Positions 1 through 7,453 are shown, counted from the first letter of the stretch. The stretch is DNA of 17,169 bases from Clostridiales bacterium (GCA_004558525.1 SFCQ01000023.1:1-17169), one strand, 5' to 3'. Numbers and translations are program-made. The notes: generated by a model from the sequence alone, not told the origin.

Positions 1-14
1 TCGCCCTACGGGCT

Positions 15-30
15 CCGGCACCAGTGCCGG
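15..30. repeat. Short GC-rich hairpin at the window edge
   Basis: CCGGCAC (15-21) and GTGCCGG (24-30) form a perfect 7-bp inverted repeat around CA. It is followed by mixed sequence with only a TTTT at 40-43. It may belong to the terminator of a gene lying left of the window, but the edge prevents a decision. Confidence 0.35.
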
Positions 31-81
31 CCCACATCGTTTTGCCGTGCTCGGTAGTTGCTTTGAATCTTAATGGTTCAT

Positions 82-109
82 ATCAGTTGACGATGTAGAC
101 ATCAGTTGA
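82..109. repeat. Nine-base direct repeat upstream of the importer promoter
   Basis: ATCAGTTGA occurs at 82-90 and again at 101-109, a period of 19 bases. The second copy ends about 20 bases before the proposed -35 box. The spacing is close to two helical turns, so it could be a tandem activator site; no regulator is identified. Confidence 0.3.
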
Positions 110-129
110 AGGCGTCTTGCAGAATTTGC

Positions 130-158
130 TTGCAATGAAAATTTAAGTATGCTATTAT
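130..158 (+). promoter_or_regulatory. Probable sigma-A promoter of the ABC importer operon
   Basis: A -35 box TTGCAA (130-135) and a -10 box TATTAT (153-158) are separated by 17 bases. The start would be near 165, leaving a leader of about 100 nt before the lipoprotein gene. That leader contains an imperfect hairpin (182-190 with 198-206, one T-T mismatch). A second TATAAT at 234-239 lacks a matching -35 box, so I prefer the upstream promoter. Confidence 0.6.
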
Positions 159-265
159 TTCATGTATAGTGTGTCATTTCACATATGAAAACTATGGTTT
201 CTTATGGGTTTCATCGCGGTAATAGCGTTGAAATATAATAATATACTATTGTAGGAGGAAAAACC

Positions 266-1519
266 ATGAAAAAGCTCATCTGCATGCTGCTTGTGCTGGC
301 AATGGCGTTTTCCGCTGTAGCTTGCAGCGGCACCCCCGTCGAGACAGTTCCCCCTGAGGGAACCACCCCCACTGAGGGAACCACTCCCGCTGAGGGAACC
401 ACTCCCGCTGAAGGAACCACTCCCGCTGAGGGAACTACTCCCGCTGAGGGAACCAATGAAAACTGGAAAATAGCCATCCTGACCGGTACCGTTTCCCAGG
501 GCGAGGAAGAGTTCCGCGCCGCTGAGAAGGCAGTTGCCACCTATGGCGCAGAGCATATCGTAACCGCCACCTATCCCGACAACTTCATGTCCGAGATGGA
601 GACCACCGTTTCCCAGATAGTATCTTTCGCTTCGGATCCCGATGTCAAGGCCATAGTAATGTGCCAGGCTGTTCCCGGCGCAAAGGCCGGCTTTGACAAG
701 GTACGCGAAATGGGACGCGACGACATACTGCTCATCGCCGGTACTCCCCAGGAGGACCCCGAGGTCATCTCAAAGGCTTCCGACATCGTAATGTACGCCG
801 ATGAGGCCGCTCAGGGCGACACCATTATGGAGACCTGCGCAAAGTGGGGCATCGAGGTGTTCATTCACTACTCCTTCCCCCGCCACATGGCTATGGAGCT
901 TATCGTTGCCCGTCATGAGCTTCTCCAGAAGAACGCCGAGGCTCTGGGAATTGAAATGGTAGACGTTACCGCTCCCGACCCGACTGCCGAAGCCGGCCTG
1001 TCCGCTTCCCAGCAGTTCATCCTGGAGGACGTTCCCCAGCAGCTGGCCAAGTATGAGGGCAAGAAGGTAGCCTTCTTCACCACCAACTGCGGTATGCAGC
1101 CTTCCCTGCAGACTGCCTGTCTGGATCAGCCCAACGCTTACTATCCCCAGCCCTGCTGCCCCAGCCCCTATCATGCCTTCCCCGCTACCCTGGGCCTTGA
1201 GCTTGAGGTCGGCGGCGACGACCAGGCAGCTCTTGAGCAGATCGCTGCCAAGCTGGCCGAGCATGACGCTGTAGGCCGCTTCTCCACCTGGCCTTCCCCT
1301 GTTGCCATGACCATAATCGAAATCGGCGTTGAGTACGCCAAGAATTACATCGATGGCAACATCACCGAGCGTAACGACGGCGCAAAGCTGGCCGAGATGT
1401 TCAATTCCAAGATAGAGGGCGCCAAGGTCGCCAACTACACCAACGCTGAAGGCACCACCTTCGACAACTACTACACCGTACTGCTTTCCCCCGTTGACTT
1501 TGCAGATTACCTCAAGTAA
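266..1519 (+). CDS. DUF3798-type solute-binding lipoprotein of an ABC importer
   Basis: This is probably the extracellular substrate receptor of the importer encoded downstream. The 417-residue product has a lipoprotein signal peptide (basic KK, hydrophobic stretch, lipobox AVA-C with lipidated Cys20). Residues 31-63 are a repetitive EGTTPA linker, then a periplasmic-binding-type alpha/beta domain begins at about residue 67. I recognise the domain as DUF3798-like from its conserved early part (GTVSQGEEE near 74, ATYPDNF near 101). Four cysteines cluster at 275, 285, 297 and 298. An AGGAGG-like site lies just before the ATG. Isoleucine codons are mainly ATC, unlike the ATA-rich genes that follow, which fits high expression. 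The ATPase and two permeases downstream make transport the likely role. The ligand is unknown; the layout resembles nucleoside (Bmp/Nup-type) or sugar importers. Confidence 0.85.
   Translation: MKKLICMLLVLAMAFSAVACSGTPVETVPPEGTTPTEGTTPAEGTTPAEGTTPAEGTTPAEGTNENWKIAILTGTVSQGEEEFRAAEKAVATYGAEHIVTATYPDNFMSEMETTVSQIVSFASDPDVKAIVMCQAVPGAKAGFDKVREMGRDDILLIAGTPQEDPEVISKASDIVMYADEAAQGDTIMETCAKWGIEVFIHYSFPRHMAMELIVARHELLQKNAEALGIEMVDVTAPDPTAEAGLSASQQFILEDVPQQLAKYEGKKVAFFTTNCGMQPSLQTACLDQPNAYYPQPCCPSPYHAFPATLGLELEVGGDDQAALEQIAAKLAEHDAVGRFSTWPSPVAMTIIEIGVEYAKNYIDGNITERNDGAKLAEMFNSKIEGAKVANYTNAEGTTFDNYYTVLLSPVDFADYLK
356..457 (+). repeat. 18-bp in-frame tandem repeat encoding the EGTTPA linker
   Basis: Five full 18-bp units of the type GAGGGAACCACTCCCGCT run from 356 to 445, with a 12-base partial sixth unit to 457. 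Each encodes Glu-Gly-Thr-Thr-Pro-Ala/Thr. The units differ by only one to three bases. The repeat keeps frame, so gain or loss of a unit changes the linker by six residues without breaking the protein. Confidence 0.95.
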
Positions 1520-1530
1520 TCCACGATTGT

Positions 1531-1579
1531 AAAACAGAGCGGGCTCGCCCAATCGCATTTTAGGCGGGCCTGTTTTTTT
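1531..1579 (+). terminator. Intra-operon hairpin with T-run (attenuator or 3' stabiliser)
   Basis: GGCTCGCC (1542-1549) pairs with GGCGGGCC (1563-1570) allowing one G-U pair. AAAACA (1531-1536) pairs with TGTTTT (1571-1576) across a 5-nt bulge, and seven Ts end at 1579. The RBS of the ATPase gene follows at once. This is a typical place for partial termination or mRNA protection that raises the binding protein above the membrane components. Confidence 0.7.
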
Positions 1580-1596
1580 AAAGGAGGTAAACTGTA

Positions 1597-3207
1597 ATGC
1601 AAACCGACTTTATTCTGGAAATGAAGAACATCACCAAAAAGTACGGCGAAAACACCGTGCTCAGCGATGTTTCCCTCTCCGTAAAACCGGGAGAGATACA
1701 CGCGCTGCTGGGTGAAAACGGCGCGGGAAAATCCACCCTGATGAACGTATTGTTCGGCATGCCGGTGATACACAGCACCGGCGGCTTCGAGGGGCAGGTA
1801 TTTCTGGACGGTCAGGAGGCGAATATCCTCTCCCCCTATGACGCCATGAAGAAGGGCATAGGCATGGTGCATCAGGAGTTTATGCTCCTGCCCGGCTTTA
1901 CCATTACCGAGAATATCAAGCTGAATAGGGAAATAACCCGCCCAAACCTGGTAAGCCGGGTGCTGGGCAAGGACCTGGAAACCATGGACATGCCGGCTAT
2001 GGCAAGGGACGCCCGCAAGGCGCTGGACAGCGTAGGCATGAGCATAGATGAGTATACAAAGGTGCAGGGTTTGCCGGTAGGCTATATGCAGTTCGTTGAG
2101 ATAGCCCGCGAGATAGACAAGACCGGCGTAAAGCTGCTGGTGTTTGACGAGCCTACGGCGGTGCTCACGGAGTCTGAGGCTACTCAGCTGATTTCCGTAA
2201 TGAAGAAGATTTCTGCCAGCGGAATAGCAATCATATTTATTACCCACAGGCTGGACGAGGTCATGGCGGCCTCCGACAGCATCACCATATTGCGCGACGG
2301 CAAGCTGGCGGCTACCAGGCGCACCAGCGAAACCACCATCGTGGAAATGGCGGAGCTTATGATAGGCCGCAAGGGCGACGCCGTGGTAGAGGCCGACGAG
2401 CGCCCCGCTCCCCATGAAAAGGTGGCCATGAGCATAAAGGATCTGGAGGTAGACATGCCCGGCGAGCAGGTACGCGGCCTGACGCTGGACGTTTATGAAG
2501 GGGAAATACTGGGCATTGGCGGCCTGGCAGGCCAGGGCAAGCTGGGCATACCAAACGGCATAATGAGCCTTTACAGCGCCACCGGCCAGGTTGAGCTGTT
2601 CGGAGAGCCGCTTAAGCTGGGCGACACCCAGGCGGCGCTTAAAGCGGGCATAGCCATGGTATCCGAGGATCGCAAAAGCGTGGGCCTGCTGCTGGATCAG
2701 TCAATAGAGGACAACATAGTGTTCAACGCCATGCAGGTGCGGGGCGATTACCTGCACAGGCTCGGCCCCTTCACCCAGAAGGATACCGCCGCCATACGCA
2801 AGACCGCAAACGAAATGATAAAGGATTTGGACATACGCTGCTTCGGACCCACCCAGTGGGCAGGCACCCTTTCCGGCGGCAACCAGCAGAAGGTATGTGT
2901 GGCCAGGGCGTTGTGCATGTCCCCCAAATTCCTGTTTGTTTCAGAGCCTACACGAGGAATAGACATAGGTGCGAAGAAGCTGGTGCTGGAGACACTGCTG
3001 CGCCTCAACCGAGAGCACGGCATGACCGTGGTTATAGTCTCCTCGGAGCTGCAGGAGCTTCGCAGCATTTCGGACCGGATAGCCATAGTGTCCGAGGGCA
3101 AGCTGGTGGACGTGCTGTCCCCCAAGGCGTCGGACGCTGACTTCGGCCTGGCGATGTCAGGCATAAAACCATCTGAACACAAAGAGAAAGGAGCCGGGAT
3201 AACATGA
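1597..3207 (+). CDS. Double-domain ABC importer ATPase (RbsA/MglA/NupO type)
   Basis: This cytoplasmic ATPase energises the importer and has two nucleotide-binding domains in 536 residues. Domain 1 has an intact Walker A (GENGAGKST, 39-47), Q-loop Gln93, Walker B LLVFDE (180-185) and switch His217, but its signature is LPVGYMQ (159-165) instead of LSGGQ. Domain 2 has a degenerate Walker A (GLAGQGKLG, 309-317), a canonical signature LSGGNQQ (425-431), and a Walker B in which the Asp before the catalytic Glu450 is Ser449. Length and the two-domain layout match the sugar/nucleoside importer class. AAAGGAGG lies 9 bases before the ATG. The stop overlaps the next start by four bases (ATGA), so translation is coupled to the first permease. 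Confidence 0.93.
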   Translation: MQTDFILEMKNITKKYGENTVLSDVSLSVKPGEIHALLGENGAGKSTLMNVLFGMPVIHSTGGFEGQVFLDGQEANILSPYDAMKKGIGMVHQEFMLLPGFTITENIKLNREITRPNLVSRVLGKDLETMDMPAMARDARKALDSVGMSIDEYTKVQGLPVGYMQFVEIAREIDKTGVKLLVFDEPTAVLTESEATQLISVMKKISASGIAIIFITHRLDEVMAASDSITILRDGKLAATRRTSETTIVEMAELMIGRKGDAVVEADERPAPHEKVAMSIKDLEVDMPGEQVRGLTLDVYEGEILGIGGLAGQGKLGIPNGIMSLYSATGQVELFGEPLKLGDTQAALKAGIAMVSEDRKSVGLLLDQSIEDNIVFNAMQVRGDYLHRLGPFTQKDTAAIRKTANEMIKDLDIRCFGPTQWAGTLSGGNQQKVCVARALCMSPKFLFVSEPTRGIDIGAKKLVLETLLRLNREHGMTVVIVSSELQELRSISDRIAIVSEGKLVDVLSPKASDADFGLAMSGIKPSEHKEKGAGIT

Positions 3208-5066
3208 CAAAGAGCAGAATCAGAAGGATCCTGGCAATAACCCTGTGCGCCGCGGCAGCAGTGCTGATGATAGTTAGCGGCGTGAATATGCCCAAGAAGG
3301 GTGGCCCCGCAGGCCAAAGCATATTGGAGGATCTGCGCCTGCGCGCAGTGCTGAGCGCAACCGGCAGCAGCGTGGTGGAAAGCTACGTTGACATAGCCAA
3401 GAAGGAGGCGCAGCAGCGGGTAAAGAACGCCGGCGGCGGCATGAGCGAGATACGCGAGGCCGTGGAAAAGGCCGAGGAAGAGGTCAGGGCCCGCTACTCC
3501 AACAGCGAGGTAGACATTACCGGCATAGATACCGCCGAGCTGACCGCCGCCACTGAAGCCTATGCCAAGGCGCTCAAGACATACGATGAGCTGGATTCCG
3601 CAGCCCGGGCCATTTACATAGAGGCCCACTACGCGGAGGCCGAGGCGGCCCTGGAGGCCAAGCATCAGCAGATGCTGGACGCCGGTATGGAGATACCTGA
3701 GAACGATACCGTGGAGGTGGATATGTCCGGTTTCGTGCCTACCGCCGAAATGGTGCAGGCACAGGCCGAGGCAGATCAGGCTTACCTTGCGGTGGGCGCC
3801 GCCATACAGAAGATATACCCTGTGCTGGATGAGGAGTCCATAGGCACACTTAAGACGACCGTCAAGGATGTGGTGTACCAGGTGGGCGATACCTTTGACA
3901 CCCAGTATGACCGCTGCGTTGAGCAGAGCGGAGCCAAAGAAAGCTTTGCCGGCTACCTTATCCGCCACGCTGCCGACATACTCTACACCGCCATAGCCCT
4001 CGTAGTGCTGGCAGTGCTGCTGCTGTTCAACGAGTGGCTGGTGGACAAACTGGGCATACCGAGGGTAATAATAGGCCTGTTCTTCATACTGCTGTGCTTC
4101 ATGACGCTGTGGTGCGGCCTGTCCCTGCCCAGCCTGATGAGCAACACCATAGTGCGCACCGGCATGAACGCCGTAATGGTGCTGGCCATGGTGCCCGGCA
4201 TTCAGTGCGGCATAAGCCTGAATCTGGGCCTGCCCATAGGCCTGGTTGCGGGGCTAATAGGCGGCCTGCTGACCATAGAGTTGGGAGTGCCCGGGTGGGG
4301 CGGCTTTGCCTTGGCGCTGGCCGTAGGCTCCGTGCTGGCGGCTGTGTGCGGCTACCTTTACGCGCTGCTGCTCAACAAGCTCAAGGGCGAGGAGATGTCC
4401 GTTACTACCTATGTGGGCTTCTCCGTGGTTTCCCTCATGTGCATAGCGTGGCTGGTGCTGCCCTTCAGGTCGCTAAAGCTGCGCTGGCCTCTTGGTACAG
4501 GCCTGCGCAACACCATAGGCTTGGATTCCACCAACTTCAGGCACATACTCGATGACTTCCTCTCTATTGATATAGGAGGCTTTACGGTGCCCACGGGTCT
4601 ATTGCTGTTTGTGGCGCTGTGCTGCCTGATAGTATGGCTGTTTTCCCGCAGCAAGACCGGCGTGGCAATGATAGCCGTGGGCAACAACGCCCGCTTCGCC
4701 GAGGCAGCCGGCCTCAACGTGAACAAGATGCGCATAATAGGCACCGTGCTTTCCACGGTACTTGGCGCGGTAGGTATACTGGTGTACTCGCAGAGCTACG
4801 GTTTTATGCAGCTGTACACCGCTCCCCGCCAGATGGGCTTCATTGCCGCTTCGGCAATACTCATAGGCGGCGCCTCCACCAGCCGCTGCAGGATCAGCCA
4901 CGTCATAATAGGCACCTTCCTCTTCCAGGGCGTGCTGACTCTGGGCATGCCTGTGGCGAACGTGCTTGTGCCCGGCTCAACCATTTCGGAGACACTGCGC
5001 ATACTGATTTCTAACGGCATCATACTGTATGCGCTGACCAAGTCTGGAGGTGCTTCGCGTGCTTAA
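3204..5066 (+). CDS. ABC importer permease 1 with a large extracytoplasmic N-terminal domain
   Basis: This membrane subunit belongs to the BPD_transp_2 group (ribose/nucleoside importer permeases). At 620 residues it is far longer than the usual 320-360. The first helix is at about 9-27. Residues 40-250 are hydrophilic and rich in Ala, Glu and Lys, with several helical, partly coiled-coil stretches (for example 60-95, 111-160, 178-205). The membrane core runs from about 254 to 612. It includes a cytoplasmic-loop motif NKLKGEEM (391-398) that recurs in permease 2, and AVGNNARFAEAAGLNVNKMR (491-510), the conserved loop of this family. It starts inside the ATPase stop codon (ATGA). The extra domain should lie outside the membrane, where it could meet the binding lipoprotein; that role is inference. 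Confidence 0.88.
   Translation: MTKSRIRRILAITLCAAAAVLMIVSGVNMPKKGGPAGQSILEDLRLRAVLSATGSSVVESYVDIAKKEAQQRVKNAGGGMSEIREAVEKAEEEVRARYSNSEVDITGIDTAELTAATEAYAKALKTYDELDSAARAIYIEAHYAEAEAALEAKHQQMLDAGMEIPENDTVEVDMSGFVPTAEMVQAQAEADQAYLAVGAAIQKIYPVLDEESIGTLKTTVKDVVYQVGDTFDTQYDRCVEQSGAKESFAGYLIRHAADILYTAIALVVLAVLLLFNEWLVDKLGIPRVIIGLFFILLCFMTLWCGLSLPSLMSNTIVRTGMNAVMVLAMVPGIQCGISLNLGLPIGLVAGLIGGLLTIELGVPGWGGFALALAVGSVLAAVCGYLYALLLNKLKGEEMSVTTYVGFSVVSLMCIAWLVLPFRSLKLRWPLGTGLRNTIGLDSTNFRHILDDFLSIDIGGFTVPTGLLLFVALCCLIVWLFSRSKTGVAMIAVGNNARFAEAAGLNVNKMRIIGTVLSTVLGAVGILVYSQSYGFMQLYTAPRQMGFIAASAILIGGASTSRCRISHVIIGTFLFQGVLTLGMPVANVLVPGSTISETLRILISNGIILYALTKSGGASRA
5046..5061 (+). promoter_or_regulatory. RBS and GTG start deciding the 5' end of permease 2
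   Basis: GGAGG at 5046-5050 lies 8 bases before the GTG at 5059. An earlier in-frame GTG at 5050 overlaps the Shine-Dalgarno sequence itself and cannot use it. The 5059 start is therefore preferred and overlaps the end of permease 1 by 8 bases. Confidence 0.75.
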
Positions 5067-6339
5067 GAAACCTGAGCTCAAGAATATAGAAGCCCGCGCG
5101 ATACTGCGCGATAATGCCGTCACCATAATGTTCGTGGCGCTGTGCGTAATCTGCCTTGCATTCTCGGGCCAGACCGTTCCATATGTAATGTACGAGCTGT
5201 TTGGCCGTATGAGCCGCAACGCCTTCATAGTTCTGGCTCTGATACTGCCCATAGTAGCGGGCATGGGAATAAATTTTGCCATAACCATAGGCGCCATGGC
5301 GGCCCAGATATCCGCCCTGTGGACGATGGAATGGGGCGTAAGCGGCCTGCCTGGCTTCCTTGCGGCAATGCTGATGACGGTGCCCATAGCGGCGTTCTTC
5401 GGCTACCTCATAGGCAAGCTAATGAACAAGATGAAGGGTCAGGAAATGATAGGCGGCCTGATACTGGGCTACTTTGCAAACGGTTTGTACCAGCTGCTGT
5501 TCCTGTTCATCTTCGGCAACCTGATACCCCTAAACGCTCCGGGTCTGGTGATAAAGGGCTCCACCGGCGTTGCCAACACCATCGATCTTTCCACCGACAG
5601 GGGCTTCAAGTATGCCTTGGACAACATTTGGAAGCTGCCCTTCGATAAGGCTCTGTACGTGGTGTGCGCGGCGATAGTACTGATAGCCGTGGTGATGCTG
5701 CTGCTTAAGAAGGCAAACAAGAAGTCCGTCATCGTTGCTGTGGCGGGCAGCGTGGCCGCCGTGCTGCTGTATCAGATACCCGCTGTGGCGAATCTGTTAT
5801 CCATGGTAAACGTGCCCATGTTCACCTTCATAGTGATAGGGCTGCTGTGCCTGTTCAACACCACCCTTATGAAAACCAGATTGGGGCAGCAATTCCGTGC
5901 TGTTGGCCAGAACCGTACCGTTGCCAACGCCTCCGGCATAAACGTGAACCGGGTGCGAGTGATAGCCATAATGATATCCACGGTGCTGGCAGGCTGGGGG
6001 CAGCTCATCTTCGTGCAGAACATGGGTTCTTTCCAGACCTACGGCGCGCACGAGCAGGTGGGCCTGTACGCCGGCGCGGCCATATTGGTTGGCGGCGCGT
6101 CCATACGCAAGGCCAACAACAGCCAGGCGCTGCTGGGCTGCATACTGTTCCATCTGCTGTTCATACTGGCCCCTTCCGCCGGCAAGAACCTCTTTGGCGA
6201 TGCGGCTATAGGCGAGTACTTCCGTGTGTTCATCTCCTACGGCGTCATAGCTATGGCTCTGGTGATGCACGCGTGGAAGGGTATCCAGGGTAAAAGGCGC
6301 AAAAAGAACGAGGAAAAGCCTGCCGAGGCCCAGGCCTGA
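5059..6339 (+). CDS. ABC importer permease 2 (BPD_transp_2 family)
   Basis: This is the second membrane subunit, about 426 residues from the GTG start chosen by its RBS. It lacks the large extracytoplasmic insert of permease 1 but shares its core: NKMKGQEM (about 123-130) corresponds to NKLKGEEM of permease 1, and a late loop GQNRTVANASGINVNRVR matches the family's conserved loop. Roughly ten hydrophobic segments can be seen, with a basic, Lys/Glu-rich cytoplasmic tail. Two different permeases with one double-domain ATPase and one lipoprotein is the arrangement of nucleoside-type importers. It is the last gene of the operon; a terminator-like hairpin follows about 90 bases downstream. Confidence 0.9.
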   Translation: MLKKPELKNIEARAILRDNAVTIMFVALCVICLAFSGQTVPYVMYELFGRMSRNAFIVLALILPIVAGMGINFAITIGAMAAQISALWTMEWGVSGLPGFLAAMLMTVPIAAFFGYLIGKLMNKMKGQEMIGGLILGYFANGLYQLLFLFIFGNLIPLNAPGLVIKGSTGVANTIDLSTDRGFKYALDNIWKLPFDKALYVVCAAIVLIAVVMLLLKKANKKSVIVAVAGSVAAVLLYQIPAVANLLSMVNVPMFTFIVIGLLCLFNTTLMKTRLGQQFRAVGQNRTVANASGINVNRVRVIAIMISTVLAGWGQLIFVQNMGSFQTYGAHEQVGLYAGAAILVGGASIRKANNSQALLGCILFHLLFILAPSAGKNLFGDAAIGEYFRVFISYGVIAMALVMHAWKGIQGKRRKKNEEKPAEAQA

Positions 6340-6427
6340 GCTATAAGGCACAAAAGCCCCTCCCTCTCCGCTCCAGCTTGAACGGATTGGGAAAAGGCGT
6401 GTCAATCCCAGGATATCATAGGATTTT

Positions 6428-6463
6428 ACAGCCGGACGCGGTTTTACGCGTTCGGCTGTTTAA
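6428..6463 (+). terminator. Terminator-like hairpin after the importer operon
   Basis: ACAGCCGGACGCG (6428-6440) pairs with CGCGTTCGGCTGT (6447-6459) over 13 positions with a single G-U pair, around the loop GTTTTA. The downstream T tract is short and interrupted (TTAAGTTT), so termination may be partial. Confidence 0.65.
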
Positions 6464-6653
6464 GTTTCATTAGTTACAAATGCCCGTCTAAGTATATTCA
6501 GAGCCTTGGCCGGTGCGGAGGCGCAGCTCTGCAGCGAGCGGCAGGGGCGGATAAAAAGACTCCAACGGTAAGAAGAAGGCATAAGTGAAAAGAGCATACA
6601 GGCCCTATGAAATACCCTGCATGGTAAGCTTTGATATAAGCCGGAGGTGCAAT

Positions 6654-6692
6654 ATGCAGCAGGGGCAATATACCCCGCGCCCTTTTCCATAA
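6654..6692 (+). CDS. Possible 12-codon leader peptide, low confidence
   Basis: A GGAGG lies 6 bases before an ATG, followed by 11 further codons (MQQGQYTPRPFP) and TAA. It lies about 100 bases ahead of the SOD gene. No clear attenuator hairpin follows and the residues do not suggest an amino-acid sensor, so this may be chance. Confidence 0.15.
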   Translation: MQQGQYTPRPFP

Positions 6693-6739
6693 CGGCGGTA
6701 TGTCCGGAGCGGGCCTGCCTGCCATTGTATACCTCCCTT

Positions 6740-6769
6740 TTGACCGTTTCGCCGCGCCACGCATAGTAT
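6740..6769 (+). promoter_or_regulatory. Possible promoter of the SOD gene
   Basis: TTGACC (6740-6745) and TAGTAT (6764-6769) are spaced by 18 bases, which would give a leader of only about 20 nt. An overlapping TATTAT at 6767-6772 is a better -10 box but is 21 bases away. The site is plausible but not certain. Confidence 0.4.
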
Positions 6770-6795
6770 TATAGAAGTGAAAGGAGGGAATTGTT

Positions 6796-7281
6796 ATGCT
6801 TGAACGCTTAAAAAATATATCCGTTATATCCGCCATGAGTGCGCGCCCTGCTGCCCGCGCCAGTATTAAGGGCGGTGCGGAGCATCCGAAGCTGCATGGG
6901 ACGATGAGCTTCTATCCCTATCGAAACGGAGCCATAGTGCTTGCGGAGCTTTGGGGGCTTCCGTATGACTCCGCGCCTTGCGCGCCAAACGTCTATGCCA
7001 TCCACATTCATGCCGGAGGCGGCTGTTCGGGCAATTTCTCCGATGCAGGCGGGCATTATAATCCGGATAATTGTCCTCATCCTGCACACGCAGGGGATAT
7101 GCCGCCGCTGTTTGGCAATCGCGGCTATGCGTGGCAAGGCTTCTATACAGAGCGGTTTACGCCAAAAGAAGTCATTGGAAAGACGGTCATCGTTCACGAC
7201 CGGCGCGATGACTTCAAAACTCAACCCGCGGGCGACGCGGGAGGGCGCATAGCTTGCGGCGTGATACGGGCTTACCGCTAA
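6796..7281 (+). CDS. Cu,Zn superoxide dismutase family protein, leaderless
   Basis: This enzyme family converts superoxide to oxygen and hydrogen peroxide at a Cu/Zn centre. The 161-residue product keeps every expected ligand: His70 and His72 (HIHAG), His87 (GGHYNP), His95, His98 and Asp101 (HAGD), and His134 (VHDRRDDF). It also keeps the Cys77-Cys154 pair that would form the intrasubunit disulfide, and the active-site Arg151 (GGRIACGVI). An AAAGGAGGG site precedes the ATG. No signal peptide is visible: the first 30 residues are basic and not hydrophobic enough. The protein therefore appears cytoplasmic, whereas most bacterial SodC proteins are exported. It stands alone, with its own promoter candidate and a terminator at 7418-7453. 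Confidence 0.88.
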   Translation: MLERLKNISVISAMSARPAARASIKGGAEHPKLHGTMSFYPYRNGAIVLAELWGLPYDSAPCAPNVYAIHIHAGGGCSGNFSDAGGHYNPDNCPHPAHAGDMPPLFGNRGYAWQGFYTERFTPKEVIGKTVIVHDRRDDFKTQPAGDAGGRIACGVIRAYR

Positions 7282-7417
7282 CACAGCTTTTCCGTCTGCA
7301 TGGCGGCTCGCTGGACGCTGTATTGCAGGCGCGCCGCGACGAAGCCCGTGCATATATCCGGCGTATTCTCCGGCAAAAAAGCCCATGGCGAAAGGGCAGT
7401 GCGTATAAAACAGCTTT

Positions 7418-7453
7418 GCATCCGTGTCGTTTTGGTACGGATGCTTTTCTTTT
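7418..7453 (+). terminator. Rho-independent terminator downstream of SOD
   Basis: GCATCCGT (7418-7425) pairs perfectly with ACGGATGC (7437-7444) around an 11-nt loop and is followed by TTTTCTTTT. Confidence 0.75.

Larger units (their letters stand above)
6340..6795. other. Intergenic region between importer operon and SOD
   Basis: This 456-bp region holds the importer terminator (6428-6459), an imperfect GGATTG/CAATCC inverted repeat near 6383-6407, a possible 12-codon reading frame with its own GGAGG (6654-6692), and the presumed SOD promoter close to its right end. No convincing longer gene is seen on either strand. Confidence 0.6.

Noticed and set aside
234..239. TATAAT as an alternative importer promoter
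   Set aside because: No -35 box lies 16-18 bases upstream; the promoter at 130-158 is better matched.
356..457. Repeat array considered as a CRISPR
   Set aside because: The 18-bp units are directly adjacent with no spacers and encode a linker in frame.
770..2415. Two long - strand open frames opposite the receptor and ATPase genes
   Set aside because: They mirror strongly coding + strand frames, and their composition is typical of antisense frames of GC-rich genes.
2748..3968. A 406-codon open frame on the - strand
   Set aside because: It lies opposite the ATPase and permease 1 genes, which have clear domains and coupled starts. The product is His/Gly/Leu-rich without any family motif, and it has no operon context.
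5797..6405. A 202-codon - strand open frame
   Set aside because: It is antisense to permease 2, and no recognisable domain is present.
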